Shown here: in pieces, positions 26,258-36,344 of the stretch
Numbering within the stretch: the stretch's first letter is position 1
Layout of the letters: each line of letters begins with the position of its first letter
From: Streptomyces gelaticus
Lineage (GTDB): Bacteria; Actinomycetota; Actinomycetes; Streptomycetales; Streptomycetaceae
Direction of reading: 5' to 3'
Assembly (NCBI RefSeq): GCF_014649535.1
Contig: NZ_BMTF01000005.1
Location: 126,564-190,563 of the forward strand
DNA: 64,000 nt
The notes under the pieces: generated by a model
Seen by the model: the letters and a program-made list of their open reading frames with translations, nothing else
What the model was told of the DNA's origin: nothing
The model's database searches: none
Translations under genes and position numbers: made by a program

Positions 26258-27020
26258 ATGCCCGCAGTGACTGTCGAAAACCCGCTGACCCTGCCCAAGG
26301 TCGCCGCCAAGGGCGACGCAGCGGACCACGTACCTGATCGACGGCACCTTCGTCCACCAGGACTCCAACGGCGGCGGCGGCACCATCCGCAACGGTGACA
26401 CCCAGTGGATGACCGCCGGCTCCGGCCTCCTGCACATCGAGGCCCCGCCGGAGTCCCTCGTGATGTCGGGCGGCCTCTTCCACGGCCTCCAGCTCTGGGT
26501 GAACCTGCCCAGGGCCGACAAGATGATGGACCCCCGCTACCAGGACATCCGCGGCGGCCAGGTCCAGCTCCTCGCCTCCCCGGACGGCGGCGCGCTGCTC
26601 CGCGTCATCGCCGGTGAGCTCGACGGGCACGAGGGCCCCGGCATCACCCACACCCCGATCACGATGATCCACGCCACCGTGCGCCCCGGCGCCGAGGTGA
26701 CCCTGCCGTGGCGCGAGGACTTCAACGGACTCGCGTACGTGCTGGCCGGCCGCGGCACCGCCGGTGCGGAGCGCCGCCCCGTCCACATGGGACAGACCGC
26801 GGTCTTCGGCGCCGGTTCCGCGCTGACCGTCCGGGCGGACGAGAAGCAGGACGGCAACGCCCCGGACCTGGAGGTCGTGCTGCTCGGCGGCCGTCCGATC
26901 CGGGAGCCGATGGCGCACTACGGACCGTTCGTGATGAACAGCCAGGCCGAACTGAAGCAGGCCTTCGAGGACTTCCAGGCCGGCCGCCTCGGCACCGTGC
27001 CCGCGGTCCACGGAATGTGA
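26258..27020 (+). pseudogene. Pirin-family gene with internal deletion and frameshift
   Basis: The ATG at 26258 (behind GGAGGTGGACCCC) starts the usual pirin N-terminus, MPAVTVENPLTLPKVAAKGD. This frame ends at a TGA at 26396-26398 after 46 codons. From 26325 a different frame reads TTYLIDGTFVHQDSNGGGG and continues as an intact pirin C-terminal two thirds to VPAVHGM at 27020. The roughly 60-70 residues normally in between, including the HPHRG iron-binding motif, are absent and the frame changes. A 203-aa product could start at the ATG at 26409 but would lack half the metal site. It is a pseudogene or a sequence error. Confidence 0.85.
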
Positions 27021-27104
27021 CAGCTCCAGCCGGAGCGTGACAGACAGTCATTCATAAGGTCCCACAAGCGGGACATCACACCCGCGCCGTGATTGGGTGG
27101 GAGG

Positions 27105-28217
27105 GTGCAGAACCAGAAGCCCCTCCTGCCCGATGCCGCGCGACGCACAGCTGCGTGGTGCGCTGTTGTCCTCCTCGTCACCGGGGTCGCCGCAGTCGCC
27201 GTCTGGCTGTGCGTCGTCTTCAAGACCGCGGTCACCCCCGTGCTGCTCGCGCTGCTCGGTACGGCGCTGCTCGGCCCGGTGCACCGCTGGCTGACCGACC
27301 GCGGACTGAAGCGCTCGCTCGCCGCGGGGCTCACCTGCGCGCTGCTCGTCGCGGTGGTCGGCGGCGCCGGGTACATCGTCGTCACCGCGCTCGTCGACAC
27401 CGGCGACCAGATCGTCCGCTCGCTGAAGGACACCGCGCAGTGGGTCGCCGACCACTTCGGGATCGGCAAACACACCAATGTGGACGACCTGGTGGCCAAC
27501 GCCCGGAAGCTCGTCGAGAAGTTCGGCGCGAGCGCCGCGGGCGGGCTGCTCTCCGGGCTCAGCCTGATCGGCTCGCTCATCGCCACCAGCGTCCTGGCCC
27601 TCCTGCTGACCTTCTTCTTCCTGCGCGACTCCGACCGGGCCGCGCGGCTCGCCCACTCGGTGGCCCCGCGGGGTACCGGGGCGCTGGTCGAGGCGATGGG
27701 GCGGCGGGCCTTCGAGGCCGTCGAGGGCTTCATGCGGGGCACCACGTTCATCGCGCTGATCGATGCCTTCTGCATCACCATCGGCCTGCTGATCCTGCGT
27801 GTCCCCGGCGCGGTGGGGCTCGGTGCGCTGGTCTTCGTGGGTGCCTACATCCCCTACCTCGGGGCCTTCCTCTCGGGTGCCGTCGCGGTCCTGGTCGCGC
27901 TCGCCGACCGGGGGTTCGTGATCGCGCTCTGGGCGCTGGGGGTCGTGCTCGCCGTGCAGGTGCTGGAGGGCCATGTCCTCCAGCCGATGATCCAGAGCCG
28001 CACGGTGCAGATGCACCCCGCCATGATCATGATCGCGCTCACCGCGGGCGCCAGCGTGGCCGGGCTGCTGGGCATGCTGCTCGCGGTCCCGGTCTGCGCG
28101 GCGGCCTTCGGCGTGCTCGGCGAACTGCGCGGCGGCCGTCCGGGGCCTCCGTCCGGGGGCGGGGGCGGCGGCGAGGGCGGGGACGAACAGCCGCCCGGTG
28201 CCGCGGCCGGGGCCTGA
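27105..28217 (+). CDS. AI-2E family transporter
   Basis: A protein of about 370 aa in the AI-2E/PerM family, with two helices near the N-terminus, a long soluble section (about 90-170), five or so C-terminal helices and a Gly/Pro-rich tail. Characteristic segments are LLTFFFLRDSDRAARL, AFEAVEGFMRGTTFIALIDA, GAYIPYLGAFLSGAVAVLVAL and EGHVLQPMIQSRTVQMHP. Relatives export autoinducer-2 or act as Na+/H+ antiporters; here the substrate is unknown. The start is uncertain: GTG at 27105 is adjacent to its GGGAGG, while TTG at 27093 would add four residues. Confidence 0.88.
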   Translation: MQNQKPLLPDAARRTAAWCAVVLLVTGVAAVAVWLCVVFKTAVTPVLLALLGTALLGPVHRWLTDRGLKRSLAAGLTCALLVAVVGGAGYIVVTALVDTGDQIVRSLKDTAQWVADHFGIGKHTNVDDLVANARKLVEKFGASAAGGLLSGLSLIGSLIATSVLALLLTFFFLRDSDRAARLAHSVAPRGTGALVEAMGRRAFEAVEGFMRGTTFIALIDAFCITIGLLILRVPGAVGLGALVFVGAYIPYLGAFLSGAVAVLVALADRGFVIALWALGVVLAVQVLEGHVLQPMIQSRTVQMHPAMIMIALTAGASVAGLLGMLLAVPVCAAAFGVLGELRGGRPGPPSGGGGGGEGGDEQPPGAAAGA

Positions 28218-28241
28218 GGCCCGGTTCGGCCTCCGCCCGGT

Positions 28242-30356
28242 TCAGCCCGCGGCCGCGCCCGCCGCCCCGGCCTCCGGCCCCGACTCGTTCAGCTCGAACC
28301 AGATCGACTTCCCCGCGCCCCGCGGATCCACCCCCCACGCGTCGGCGAGCATCTCCATCAGCACCAGGCCCCGGCCGCTGGAGGCCATCTCCCCGGGGCG
28401 CCGCTTGTGCGGCAGCTCGTCGCTGCCGTCCGACACCTCCACGCGCAGCCGCCGCCCGCCGTGCTCCCCCGTCGCCTGCGCGAGCATCAGCGCGTCCCCG
28501 TCCGTGTGGACGAGGACATTGGTGGCCATCTCGGAGATCATCAGCACCGCCGCGTCGACCTGCTCCGGATCCGCCCAGTCGTGCAGCAGGTCCCGCAGCT
28601 GCTGCCGGGCCGCCGCGATCCGCTGCGGCTCGGCCTGGGCGATGGTCAGCGCGATGCGCCGCGGCGCGGGCCGACGCCCGGTCCCTCCGTCGCACCGGAG
28701 CAGGAGCAGCGCGATGTCGTCCTCCCGGCGGTCCGCCAGCGGCCCCGTCGTGTAGTGCGACGTCGGCCCGTGCACGGCCTGCACCAGGGCGTCGGCGAGC
28801 TTCTCCAGGTCGGTGGTGTGCTGCTCCAGGACGGGGCGCAGCCGGTCCCAGCCGGAGAACATGTCGTGGCCGCCGGTCTCGATCAGCCCGTCCGTGCAGA
28901 GCATGATCGTTTCTCCGGGTTCCAGGGTGAGCCGGCTCGTCGGATAGTCGGCGTCCTCGTCGATGCCGAGCGGCAGTCCGCCCTCGGTCTGGCGGATCAC
29001 CGCGGTCCCGTCGGCGGTGGTCACCACGGGGTCGGGGTGGCCGGCCCGCGCGATGTCCAGGGTGCCGGTCTCCGGGTCGACCTCCGCGTAGAGACAGGTC
29101 GCGAAGCGCGGCCCGGTCGCCTCCCCGTTCTCGTACGCGTCCGTCAGCCCGGACAGGAAGCGCGAGGCGCGCGAGAGCACCGCGTCCGGACGGTGACCCT
29201 CGGAGGCGTACGCGCGCAGGGCGATCCGCAACTGCCCCATCAGCCCGGCGGCCCGCACGTCGTGGCCCTGGACGTCACCGATGACGAGGGCGACACGGCC
29301 GTTGGGGAGCGGGATCATGTCGTACCAGTCGCCGCCGACCTGGAGGCCGCCGCCGGTCGGTGTGTAGCGGGCGGCGACCGTCATCCCCGGGATGTCGGGG
29401 CCGAGCGTCGGCATCATCGAGCGCTGGAGTCCCAGCGACAGCTCCCGCTCGGTCTCGGCGACCCCGGCGCGGGTCAGTGCCTGCGCGAGCATCCGCGCCA
29501 CGGTCGTCAGTACGGACCGCTCGTCCGGCGAGAACGACACCGGGTGTTTGAAGCCCGCCATCCAGGCGCCCATGGTGTGCCCCGCGACGATCAGTGGCAG
29601 GAAGGCCCAGGACCGGCGCCCGAAACGGCTGGCGAGCGGCCAGGTGACCGGGTAGCGGCGGCTGTAGTCGTCGGGCGACGGCAGATAGATCGCCCGCCCC
29701 GTCCGCACCACCTCGGCGGCCGGGTAGTCGGTCTCCAGCGGCATATCGGTGAACGGGCCCTCGTCGCCCGTGCTGTGCCCGTGGTGCCCGATGACCGTCA
29801 GCCGCTCGCCCGCGACGCCGAAGACCGCCAGGCCGTCCGGTGAGAAGCCCGGCATGGAGAGCGAGGCGGCGACCCGCAGCACCTCCGCGGTCGACCTGGC
29901 CTCGGCCAGGGCCCGGCCCGCGTCCAGCAGGAAGGCCTCGCGGGAGCGGCGCCAGTCGCCGGTGATGGGGGTGTGTGCCCCGGTGGTCCCGGGCTGCGGC
30001 TCGGCGACCTCCTGGAGGGTGCCGACCAGTATGTAGTCCGCGTCCTTCGTCACGTCGGCCGGGAGCGGCCGGGAGCGGCTGCGTACCGTGCGCAGCACCC
30101 GGCCGTTCCCGTCCACGATGCGCAGCCGGGCCTCGGCGAGGGTGCCTTCGGCGCGTGCGAGATTCACCACCCCGTCGATCTCGTTCCAGTCGACGGGGTG
30201 GAATCGGGAACGCACCGCGGACTCGCGGAAGACACCGGCCGCGGCGGGCAGCTCCAGCAGCCGGGCCGCCTCCGCATCGAGCGTGACGGTCCCGGCAGCG
30301 TTGTCCCAGCGCCACAGACCGGTCGCGGTCGCGGCCAGGACGTCCTCGATGCGCAT
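28242..30356 (-). CDS. PAS-GAF-PP2C(SpoIIE)-HATPase regulatory phosphatase
   Basis: A 704-aa soluble signalling protein. The PAS domain (about 5-110, AATATGLWRWDNAAGTV) is followed by GAF (about 140-300), a SpoIIE/RsbU PP2C-type phosphatase (about 315-545, with GGDWYDMIPLPNGRVALVIGDVQGHDVRAAGLM and CTDGLIETG), and an anti-sigma-type HATPase domain (about 560-690, MISEMATNVLVHTDGD). Such fusions in Streptomyces switch sigma factors by dephosphorylating anti-anti-sigma factors and by binding sigma or its antagonist. No STAS partner is nearby. The ATG at 30356 gives a complete PAS domain. Confidence 0.93.
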   Translation of the reverse strand: MRIEDVLAATATGLWRWDNAAGTVTLDAEAARLLELPAAAGVFRESAVRSRFHPVDWNEIDGVVNLARAEGTLAEARLRIVDGNGRVLRTVRSRSRPLPADVTKDADYILVGTLQEVAEPQPGTTGAHTPITGDWRRSREAFLLDAGRALAEARSTAEVLRVAASLSMPGFSPDGLAVFGVAGERLTVIGHHGHSTGDEGPFTDMPLETDYPAAEVVRTGRAIYLPSPDDYSRRYPVTWPLASRFGRRSWAFLPLIVAGHTMGAWMAGFKHPVSFSPDERSVLTTVARMLAQALTRAGVAETERELSLGLQRSMMPTLGPDIPGMTVAARYTPTGGGLQVGGDWYDMIPLPNGRVALVIGDVQGHDVRAAGLMGQLRIALRAYASEGHRPDAVLSRASRFLSGLTDAYENGEATGPRFATCLYAEVDPETGTLDIARAGHPDPVVTTADGTAVIRQTEGGLPLGIDEDADYPTSRLTLEPGETIMLCTDGLIETGGHDMFSGWDRLRPVLEQHTTDLEKLADALVQAVHGPTSHYTTGPLADRREDDIALLLLRCDGGTGRRPAPRRIALTIAQAEPQRIAAARQQLRDLLHDWADPEQVDAAVLMISEMATNVLVHTDGDALMLAQATGEHGGRRLRVEVSDGSDELPHKRRPGEMASSGRGLVLMEMLADAWGVDPRGAGKSIWFELNESGPEAGAAGAAAG

Positions 30357-30582
30357 TGCCCCACTTTAAGAAGATCTGCTCTGCTGACGCCACCGAGGGC
30401 GGCCGCTCAGGAGTCGACGGGGAGGAGTCGGGAGGAAATGGAGAGAGTCCGGTGGGTCCTGTGAAGCGTCCGCCGGGCCCTGGATGATCTTGAAATGTCA
30501 ATGTCAATGATTCGGTGCGGGTGCGGGCGGTAGCCTGGGGAGGCTGAATCCACCCCGAACCGCGAAGACTGGATGAACGACG

Positions 30583-32400
30583 ATGCATCGGTACAGGTCC
30601 CACACCTGCGGCGAGCTCCGCGCCTCTGACGTCGGTACCGACGTCCGACTGAGCGGCTGGCTGCACAATCGCCGAGACCTGGGCGGCATCCTCTTCATCG
30701 ATCTGCGCGACCACTACGGTCTGGTGCAGCTCGTCGCCCGCCCCGGCACCCCCGGCAACGAGGCGCTGGCGAAGCTCACCAAGGAGACCGTCGTACGGAT
30801 CGACGGCAAGGTCTCCGCGCGCGGCGCCGACAACGTCAACCCGGAGCTTTCGACCGGCGAGATCGAGATCGAGGTCACCGAGGTCGAGGTGCTGGGCGAG
30901 GCCGCCCCGCTGCCCTTCACGATCAACGCCGAGGACGGGGTCAACGAGGAGCGACGCCTGGAGTACCGCTTCCTCGACCTGCGCCGCGAGCGCATGCACC
31001 GCAACATCATGCTGCGCTCGGCGGTCATCGCCGCGATCCGCGCCAAGATGGTGGCCCTCGGCTTCAACGAGATGGCGACCCCGATCCTCACCGCGACCTC
31101 CCCCGAGGGCGCCCGTGACTTCGTCGTCCCGTCCCGTCTGAACCCGGGCAAGTTCTACGCCCTGCCCCAGGCTCCGCAGCAGTTCAAGCAGCTGCTGATG
31201 ATCTCCGGCTTCGACCGCTACTTCCAGATCGCGCCGTGCTTCCGCGATGAGGACGCCCGCGCGGACCGTTCGCCGGGCGAGTTCTACCAGCTCGACGTCG
31301 AGATGTCGTTCGTCGAGCAGGAGGACGTCTTCCGGCCGATCGAGAAGCTGATGACCGAGCTCTTCGAGGAGTTCGGCAACGGCCGCCACGTCACCTCGCC
31401 GTTCCCGCGCATCCCCTTCCGCGAGTCGATGCTGAAGTACGGCAACGACAAGCCCGACCTGCGCGCCAAGCTGGAACTGGTCGACATCTCCGACGTCTTC
31501 GCCGACTCGGAGTTCAAGGCGTTCGCCGGCAAGCACGTCCGCGCGCTTCCGGTGCCGGACACCGCCGGCCAGTCCCGGAAGTTCTTCGACGGCCTCGGCG
31601 ACTACGCCGTGCAGCACGGTGCCAAGGGCCTGGCCTGGGTCCGCGTCGGCGAGGACGGCACCCTGGCGGGTCCGATCGCCAAGTTCCTCACCGAGACCGA
31701 CGTCAAGACCCTCACCGAGCGTCTCTCCCTCGTTCCCGGCCACGCCGTCTTCTTCGGCGCGGGCGAGTTCGGCGAGGTCTCCAAGATCATGTCCGCCGTC
31801 CGCGTCGAGGCCGCCAAGCGCGCCGGCCACTTCGAGGAGGGCGTCTTCCGGTTCTGCTGGGTCGTCGACTTCCCGATGTACGAGAAGGACGAGGACACCG
31901 GAAAGATCGACTTCTCCCACAACCCCTTCTCGATGCCCCAGGGCGGCATGAAGGACCTGGAGGAGAAGGACCCGCTGGACATCCTCGCCTGGCAGTACGA
32001 CATCGTGTGCAACGGCATCGAGCTGTCCTCCGGCGCCATCCGAAACCACGAGCCCGACGTGATGCTCAAGGCGTTCGAGATCGCCGGCTACGACCGCGAG
32101 ACCGTCGAGCACGAGTTCGCGGGCATGCTCCGCGCCTTCCGCCTCGGCGCCCCGCCGCACGGCGGCATCGCCCCGGGCGTGGACCGCATCGTGATGCTGC
32201 TGGCCGACGAGCCCAACATCCGCGAGACGATCGCCTTCCCGCTCAACGGCAACGCCCAGGACCTGATGATGGGCGCCCCGACGGAGCTGGACGAGACCCG
32301 TCTGCGCGAGCTGAACATCCAGCTCCGCAAGCCGGCCGCGCCGACGAAGGAAAAGGCGGACGCCAGGGACTCCGTGGCGAGGGACACCGGCGCGAAGTAA
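30583..32400 (+). CDS. aspS: Aspartyl-tRNA synthetase
   Basis: A 605-aa class II synthetase that charges tRNA-Asp. The N-terminal OB fold binds the anticodon ([20 protein letters not shown]). The catalytic core has motif 2 [19 protein letters not shown], the bacterial GAD insertion (about 290-420) and motif 3 [14 protein letters not shown]. The tail after residue 575 is Lys/Ala-rich, as in many Streptomyces copies. The bacterial-type enzyme may also form Asp-tRNA-Asn if AsnRS is lacking. It is divergent from the PP2C gene across 226 bases and ends before a parS-like site and strong terminator. Confidence 0.97.
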   Translation: MHRYRSHTCGELRASDVGTDVRLSGWLHNRRDLGGILFIDLRDHYGLVQLVARPGTPGNEALAKLTKETVVRIDGKVSARGADNVNPELSTGEIEIEVTEVEVLGEAAPLPFTINAEDGVNEERRLEYRFLDLRRERMHRNIMLRSAVIAAIRAKMVALGFNEMATPILTATSPEGARDFVVPSRLNPGKFYALPQAPQQFKQLLMISGFDRYFQIAPCFRDEDARADRSPGEFYQLDVEMSFVEQEDVFRPIEKLMTELFEEFGNGRHVTSPFPRIPFRESMLKYGNDKPDLRAKLELVDISDVFADSEFKAFAGKHVRALPVPDTAGQSRKFFDGLGDYAVQHGAKGLAWVRVGEDGTLAGPIAKFLTETDVKTLTERLSLVPGHAVFFGAGEFGEVSKIMSAVRVEAAKRAGHFEEGVFRFCWVVDFPMYEKDEDTGKIDFSHNPFSMPQGGMKDLEEKDPLDILAWQYDIVCNGIELSSGAIRNHEPDVMLKAFEIAGYDRETVEHEFAGMLRAFRLGAPPHGGIAPGVDRIVMLLADEPNIRETIAFPLNGNAQDLMMGAPTELDETRLRELNIQLRKPAAPTKEKADARDSVARDTGAK

Positions 32401-32478
32401 GAGCGTCCGGCGGTAGGCCTCGCGGCGTCGCGGGGCTGCCTATCGCCGGACGCTCTGAGCGTCGACGGTTCCGCTTCG

Positions 32479-32492
32479 GTTCCACGTGAAAC
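32479..32492. other. parS: parS-like site, one mismatch
   Basis: GTTCCACGTGAAAC differs from the Streptomyces parS consensus GTTTCACGTGAAAC only at position 4. Single-mismatch parS copies are known in Streptomyces. It lies in the intergenic gap after aspS and overlaps the left arm of the terminator hairpin. With the perfect site about 16.8 kb away it supports an origin-proximal location. Confidence 0.7.
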
Positions 32493-32526
32493 ATCCCCCG
32501 GCCGACCCCGGCCGGGGGATGTTTCA
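32487..32526. terminator. Very strong bidirectional terminator
   Basis: TGAAACATCCCCCGGCCG pairs perfectly (18 bp) with CGGCCGGGGGATGTTTCA around the 4-base loop ACCC. It lies between the convergent aspS gene and the export permease gene. Its outermost six pairs (TGAAAC and GTTTCA) share bases with the parS-like site. Confidence 0.92.
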
Positions 32527-32540
32527 TGTCCGGGGTCCTC

Positions 32541-33734
32541 TCACGTCGCGTTCAGGGCCACCGTCGGGTGGAGACGGGAGGCGCGGATCGCCGGGTAGAG
32601 GCCCGCGACCACGCCGATCAGGAGCGTGGCGGCCAGCCCGCCCGCCAGGGACCAGGGCGGGACCACCGCCGTCCACCCCTGGAACCATGCGAATCCGTAC
32701 GTCGTCGCCGCGCCCAGCAGCGCGCCCGCCGCCCCGCCCAGCGCCGACAGCAGCAGCGACTCGGTCAGGAACTGGAGCCGGATCGCACCCCGGGTCGCGC
32801 CCAGCGAGCGGCGCAGGCCGATCTCCTGGCGGCGCTCCAGGACGGAGATGACCATGGTGTTGGCGACGCCCACACCGCCGACCAGGAGGGCCACCGCGCC
32901 CAGGCCGAGCATCAGGGTCGTCAGGCCCTCGTCGGTGGCGGCCTTGGCGGCCAGCGCGTCCGAGGGCCGGGAGACCTTGATGCCCATCTCGTTGCCGGGG
33001 CTGATGGTGCGGGCCAGGACCGCCCGTACGTCCGCCACCGAGGCGTCCGTGGAGCGCTCGAAGACCGTGGTGGGGTGGCCGTCGAAGCCGAAGTAGCGCT
33101 CGGCGGCGGGGAATCCGACCATGGCCACCCGGTCCAGATTGGGGACCAGTTCGAGCGGTTCGAGGATGCCGACGACGGCCACGCGGGTGTCGTTCATCAT
33201 GATCGTCTCGCCGGTGCGGGTGATGCCGAGGCGCTCCGCCGCCACCGCGCCGAGCACCGTCGTCGGGAGCCGTTCGCCGGCCGGGGTCAGCCAGGTGCCC
33301 CTGTCGACCTCGCCGCCGAGCGCGGCGAGCAGGTCGGTGCGGACCGCCTGGGCGGTGACGCCCGCGGTGCGCTCCTCGGGCACCACGTCGCTGCGGCGGA
33401 TACGGGCGTCGATGTCGGCACTGGCCGTGGCGTGCCGCACCGGGCCGATGCGCTCGACCATCGCGACCGCGTTCCTGGGGAGCTTGATCTCCTGCCCCAT
33501 GGCGTCCTTGCCCGCCTCGGCGGTGAGCAGATTGGTGCCGAGGCGGTCGAGCCGGGCCATCAGGTCCGCGCGGCTCGACTCGGACAGCCCGACGACCGCG
33601 ACCATGGTCGCGATGCCGATGGCGATGCCGAGCGCCGAGAGCACCACACGCGCACGCCGCGCGCGCAGGCCGACCGAGCCGACGCGCAGGACGTCACGGG
33701 GGGAGAGGCGGGCGGGCCTGAGGCCGTCCTTCAT
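32541..33734 (-). CDS. MacB-like ABC transporter permease
   Basis: A 397-aa FtsX/MacB-type permease. The N-terminal helix ([23 protein letters not shown]) is followed by a large extracytoplasmic MacB_PCD domain (about 50-265) and three C-terminal helices, with the FtsX signature [28 protein letters not shown]. These are mechanotransmission exporters working with an ATPase and an adaptor. Here the ATPase gene overlaps by four bases upstream and the adaptor gene precedes it. The likely cargo is a peptide, lipoprotein or antibiotic at the outer face; it is not known. Confidence 0.92.
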   Translation of the reverse strand: MKDGLRPARLSPRDVLRVGSVGLRARRARVVLSALGIAIGIATMVAVVGLSESSRADLMARLDRLGTNLLTAEAGKDAMGQEIKLPRNAVAMVERIGPVRHATASADIDARIRRSDVVPEERTAGVTAQAVRTDLLAALGGEVDRGTWLTPAGERLPTTVLGAVAAERLGITRTGETIMMNDTRVAVVGILEPLELVPNLDRVAMVGFPAAERYFGFDGHPTTVFERSTDASVADVRAVLARTISPGNEMGIKVSRPSDALAAKAATDEGLTTLMLGLGAVALLVGGVGVANTMVISVLERRQEIGLRRSLGATRGAIRLQFLTESLLLSALGGAAGALLGAATTYGFAWFQGWTAVVPPWSLAGGLAATLLIGVVAGLYPAIRASRLHPTVALNAT

Positions 33735-34450
33735 GAGCCGGCCTCTTCCGTACGCGAGTCGAAGGGCACGCCGCAGCGCAGGTCCGAGACGATCTCGCCG
33801 TCCCTGAAGCGGATCCGGCGCGGCAGCGAGTCCGCGATCTCGTTGTCGTGGGTGATCACGCAGACGGTGGTGCCGGACGCGTTCAGCTCGTGCAGCAGCT
33901 CCATGACGACCCCGCCGGACGCGGTGTCCAGCGCGCCGGTCGGTTCGTCGGCCAGCAGCAGCCGGGGATCCCCCACCAGGGCGCGGGCGATGGCCACCCG
34001 CTGCTTCTCGCCCCCGGACAGCTCGTTCGGCGTGTGCGAGCCGCGATGGTCCAGCCGCACCCTGGCGAGCGCCTCCCGCGCACGGGCGCGCCGCTCCTTC
34101 AGCGGGACGCCCGCGTACAGCAGCCCGTCGGCGACGTTGTCCACGGCGTCGCGCCCCGCCGCCAGGTGGAAGTGCTGGAAGACGAAGCCGATGTGGCGGG
34201 CGCGCAGCGCGGAGAGCCGGGAGTCGGAGAGCCCGGACACGTCGTACCCGGCTACCCGGACGGTGCCCGTGGTGGGCTTGTCGAGGGTGCCCATGATGTT
34301 GAGCATGGTGGACTTGCCGGAGCCGGACGGGCCGACGACGGCGAGGAGTTCGCCCTCCTCGACGGTGAGGCTCACGCCGCGCAGGGCATGGACGCCGCCG
34401 GGGTACGACTTGCCGGCGTCCCGCAGTTCGATGACCGGGGCCGGGGTCAT
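33731..34450 (-). CDS. MacB/LolD-like ABC transporter ATPase
   Basis: A 239-aa cytoplasmic ATPase for the permease encoded just downstream. Walker [10 protein letters not shown], the Q-loop region [15 protein letters not shown], the ABC signature [15 protein letters not shown], Walker [13 protein letters not shown] and the H-loop [10 protein letters not shown] are all intact. The ATG at 34450 overlaps the adaptor's stop, and its own stop overlaps the permease's ATG, each by four bases. The three are therefore one translationally coupled unit. Confidence 0.95.
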   Translation of the reverse strand: MTPAPVIELRDAGKSYPGGVHALRGVSLTVEEGELLAVVGPSGSGKSTMLNIMGTLDKPTTGTVRVAGYDVSGLSDSRLSALRARHIGFVFQHFHLAAGRDAVDNVADGLLYAGVPLKERRARAREALARVRLDHRGSHTPNELSGGEKQRVAIARALVGDPRLLLADEPTGALDTASGGVVMELLHELNASGTTVCVITHDNEIADSLPRRIRFRDGEIVSDLRCGVPFDSRTEEAGS

Positions 34451-35526
34451 GACTTCGCCACTCCGACCTTCAGGCCCTCGCGCACATCCGGTCCGGAGAC
34501 CTCGATCTGCCCGTCGGCGGTCATGCCCGTCTCCACCCGCACCATCCTCGACGTGGTGCCCTCGACGACCTGGAGGCCGTAGCCGCCGTCCTCGCCGCGC
34601 AGTGCGACGACCGCCTCGACGGGGACCGCGAGGACCCCTTTGTGCGCCTCGCTGACGAACTTCACGCTCGCCGGTGCCCTGGTGTCCTCGCCGGACGCGG
34701 TGCCCGCCCCGCCGTCCAGGACGATCTCGACGGTGATGCCGTCCTCGGCGCCCGTTTCGCCCCCGTCCGCGGACGCCTCGGGACGCACCGTCCCGGCGAC
34801 GTGGCCGGCCGCGGTCTTCCCGCTCGGCAGGGTGACCTCGACCTTGGTGCCCCGTGAGGTGAGCGCGCCGTCGCTCTGGTCGAGCTGCGCCCGCACGACG
34901 GGCTTGGTTGAGGCGACGGTCAGGACCGGCCCGTCCGGGCCGACCTGGTCGGCGAGCGCCGCGTCGGCGGAGACCACCTTGACAGGGCCGGGCTGGAAGA
35001 CGACGTCGCCCCTGCCGACCCTGCCGGTGGGGTCGCGGTTCAGGGACTTCTGCCACTGCTTGACGGCGGCCGCGGTGTCCTCGTCGTACCGGACGTCGAC
35101 GTACAGCCGCGACCCGTACCCCAGGTCACGCAGATTGCGCTCCAGCTGGAGTACGTCGCTGCCCCGGTCGCCGGCCTTCATCTCGCGGAACATCGGGACC
35201 GGCCCGTAGAGGAGGGTGACGGGTTTGTCGTTCAGCTCGTACAGCGCCTGCCCCATGGTGAGTGTCTTCCCCTCGGGGGCGGCGACCGTGACGGTGCCCT
35301 CGACGGCGGACTTGACGGCGCGGCGCTGCGCGAAGTCGAGCCGGCCGTCGACCGTCTTGGACTGCACGAGGTCGGTGCGTACGACGGCCGCGGTGGCGGG
35401 CGGCAGATCGCCGCTCCTCCCGGAGGCGCCCGCGTCCCCGCCGCCACCGAGGAGCAGGACGCCTCCGGCGACGGCGGCGGCGACGCTCACCGCGCCGAGC
35501 GCGAGGAGTGCGGAGCGGCGTTTCAC
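34447..35526 (-). CDS. Export adaptor with peptidoglycan-binding domain (HlyD/MacA-like)
   Basis: A 359-aa protein with an N-terminal signal anchor (about 7-27, [20 protein letters not shown]). A short barrel-sandwich strand set surrounds a PG_binding_1 module (about 115-165, [18 protein letters not shown]), followed by beta-barrel and membrane-proximal domains to the C-terminus. This is the Gram-positive version of a MacA adaptor, and it links the permease to the cell wall. It overlaps the genes on both sides by four bases. Confidence 0.85.
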   Translation of the reverse strand: MKRRSALLALGAVSVAAAVAGGVLLLGGGGDAGASGRSGDLPPATAAVVRTDLVQSKTVDGRLDFAQRRAVKSAVEGTVTVAAPEGKTLTMGQALYELNDKPVTLLYGPVPMFREMKAGDRGSDVLQLERNLRDLGYGSRLYVDVRYDEDTAAAVKQWQKSLNRDPTGRVGRGDVVFQPGPVKVVSADAALADQVGPDGPVLTVASTKPVVRAQLDQSDGALTSRGTKVEVTLPSGKTAAGHVAGTVRPEASADGGETGAEDGITVEIVLDGGAGTASGEDTRAPASVKFVSEAHKGVLAVPVEAVVALRGEDGGYGLQVVEGTTSRMVRVETGMTADGQIEVSGPDVREGLKVGVAKS

Positions 35527-36209
35527 TGCATGCCCTCCACGCTGTCGATCAGCTTCGACCGGCAGGCCTCACGGGCCTTCTTGTACGTCGGCGACTCGGG
35601 GTCGAGGACCGGGGACGCCGGGTTCGGGTCGCCGCCCGGCTGGGCGTGGCCGCCGCTCATGGTCGGGTTGGTGAACCGGGAGACACCGTTGTCCCGCATG
35701 CACTTGGCGTGCGCGAGCATCGACTCGTACCCCTTCTGCTCGTCGCGCTCGGGCTCGACGGCGAGGGCGGCCTGCATCTCGGGGGCGCAGACCTGGTTCT
35801 TCCCGCCCTTGTACGCCTCGTTCTGGCCCGGCTGGGAGGCGATCTTCTCGACCTTCACCCAGTCGAGATAGCCGCTGAGCTTGGGGTCGGGGAAGTCCTT
35901 GTAGCCGCCCTTGGCGCGCATGCACTGGACGTACTTCATCTGGGCGTCGTAGAAGGCGCTCTTGCCCGCGGGCGGGGCGCTCGGCTTGTCCGCGTCCTTC
36001 GTGGCGCCCGACGCCTGCGTCCGCGGTACGTCGGCGATCGCGTCGTCCTTCTTCGTGCCGCCCGTGCCGTCGTCCGCGCCGCCGCAGGCGACGGAGAGGG
36101 CGAGTACGGGCAGGGCCACGAGGGCGGCCATGCGAAGCCCGGCGGCACAGGCGTTCGGGCGGTGGTTCGGGCGGTCGTTCGCGGTGCGGTTCGTCCTGAG
36201 GAAGGTCAT
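35523..36209 (-). CDS. Lipoprotein, first gene of the export operon
   Basis: A 228-aa protein. A long N-region ending in MAALVALPVLALSVACGG gives a lipobox L-S-V-A-C, so it should be lipid-anchored outside the membrane. The mature part has four Cys residues (VQCMRAKGG, NQVCAPE, AKCMRDNGV, REACRSK) in two similar QCM/KCM repeats, suggesting a disulfide-bonded duplicated fold. The repeat KYVQCMR/AKCMRDNGV is common in actinobacterial lipoproteins beside MacAB-like exporters. Its role may be ligand sensing. It overlaps the adaptor by four bases and is divergent from the response regulator. Confidence 0.82.
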   Translation of the reverse strand: MTFLRTNRTANDRPNHRPNACAAGLRMAALVALPVLALSVACGGADDGTGGTKKDDAIADVPRTQASGATKDADKPSAPPAGKSAFYDAQMKYVQCMRAKGGYKDFPDPKLSGYLDWVKVEKIASQPGQNEAYKGGKNQVCAPEMQAALAVEPERDEQKGYESMLAHAKCMRDNGVSRFTNPTMSGGHAQPGGDPNPASPVLDPESPTYKKAREACRSKLIDSVEGMQ

Positions 36210-36344
36210 GTGCCGCACGCTCGCCGTCGCAGATGATGGCCCGTCCATGGCCACATGATGGGAACGTAACAATGCCCCCGGCCTGCACATCCGCCCCCGT
36301 GCACAGCAGACGGGAACGGTCCGGGCGTGCCCATAATCGGCCTC

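Noticed and set aside
29275..32160. A 961-codon minus-strand frame across aspS
   Set aside because: Antisense to aspS. Its composition (Arg, Gly, Asp, Val, Leu without order) and overlap with a certain synthetase rule it out.
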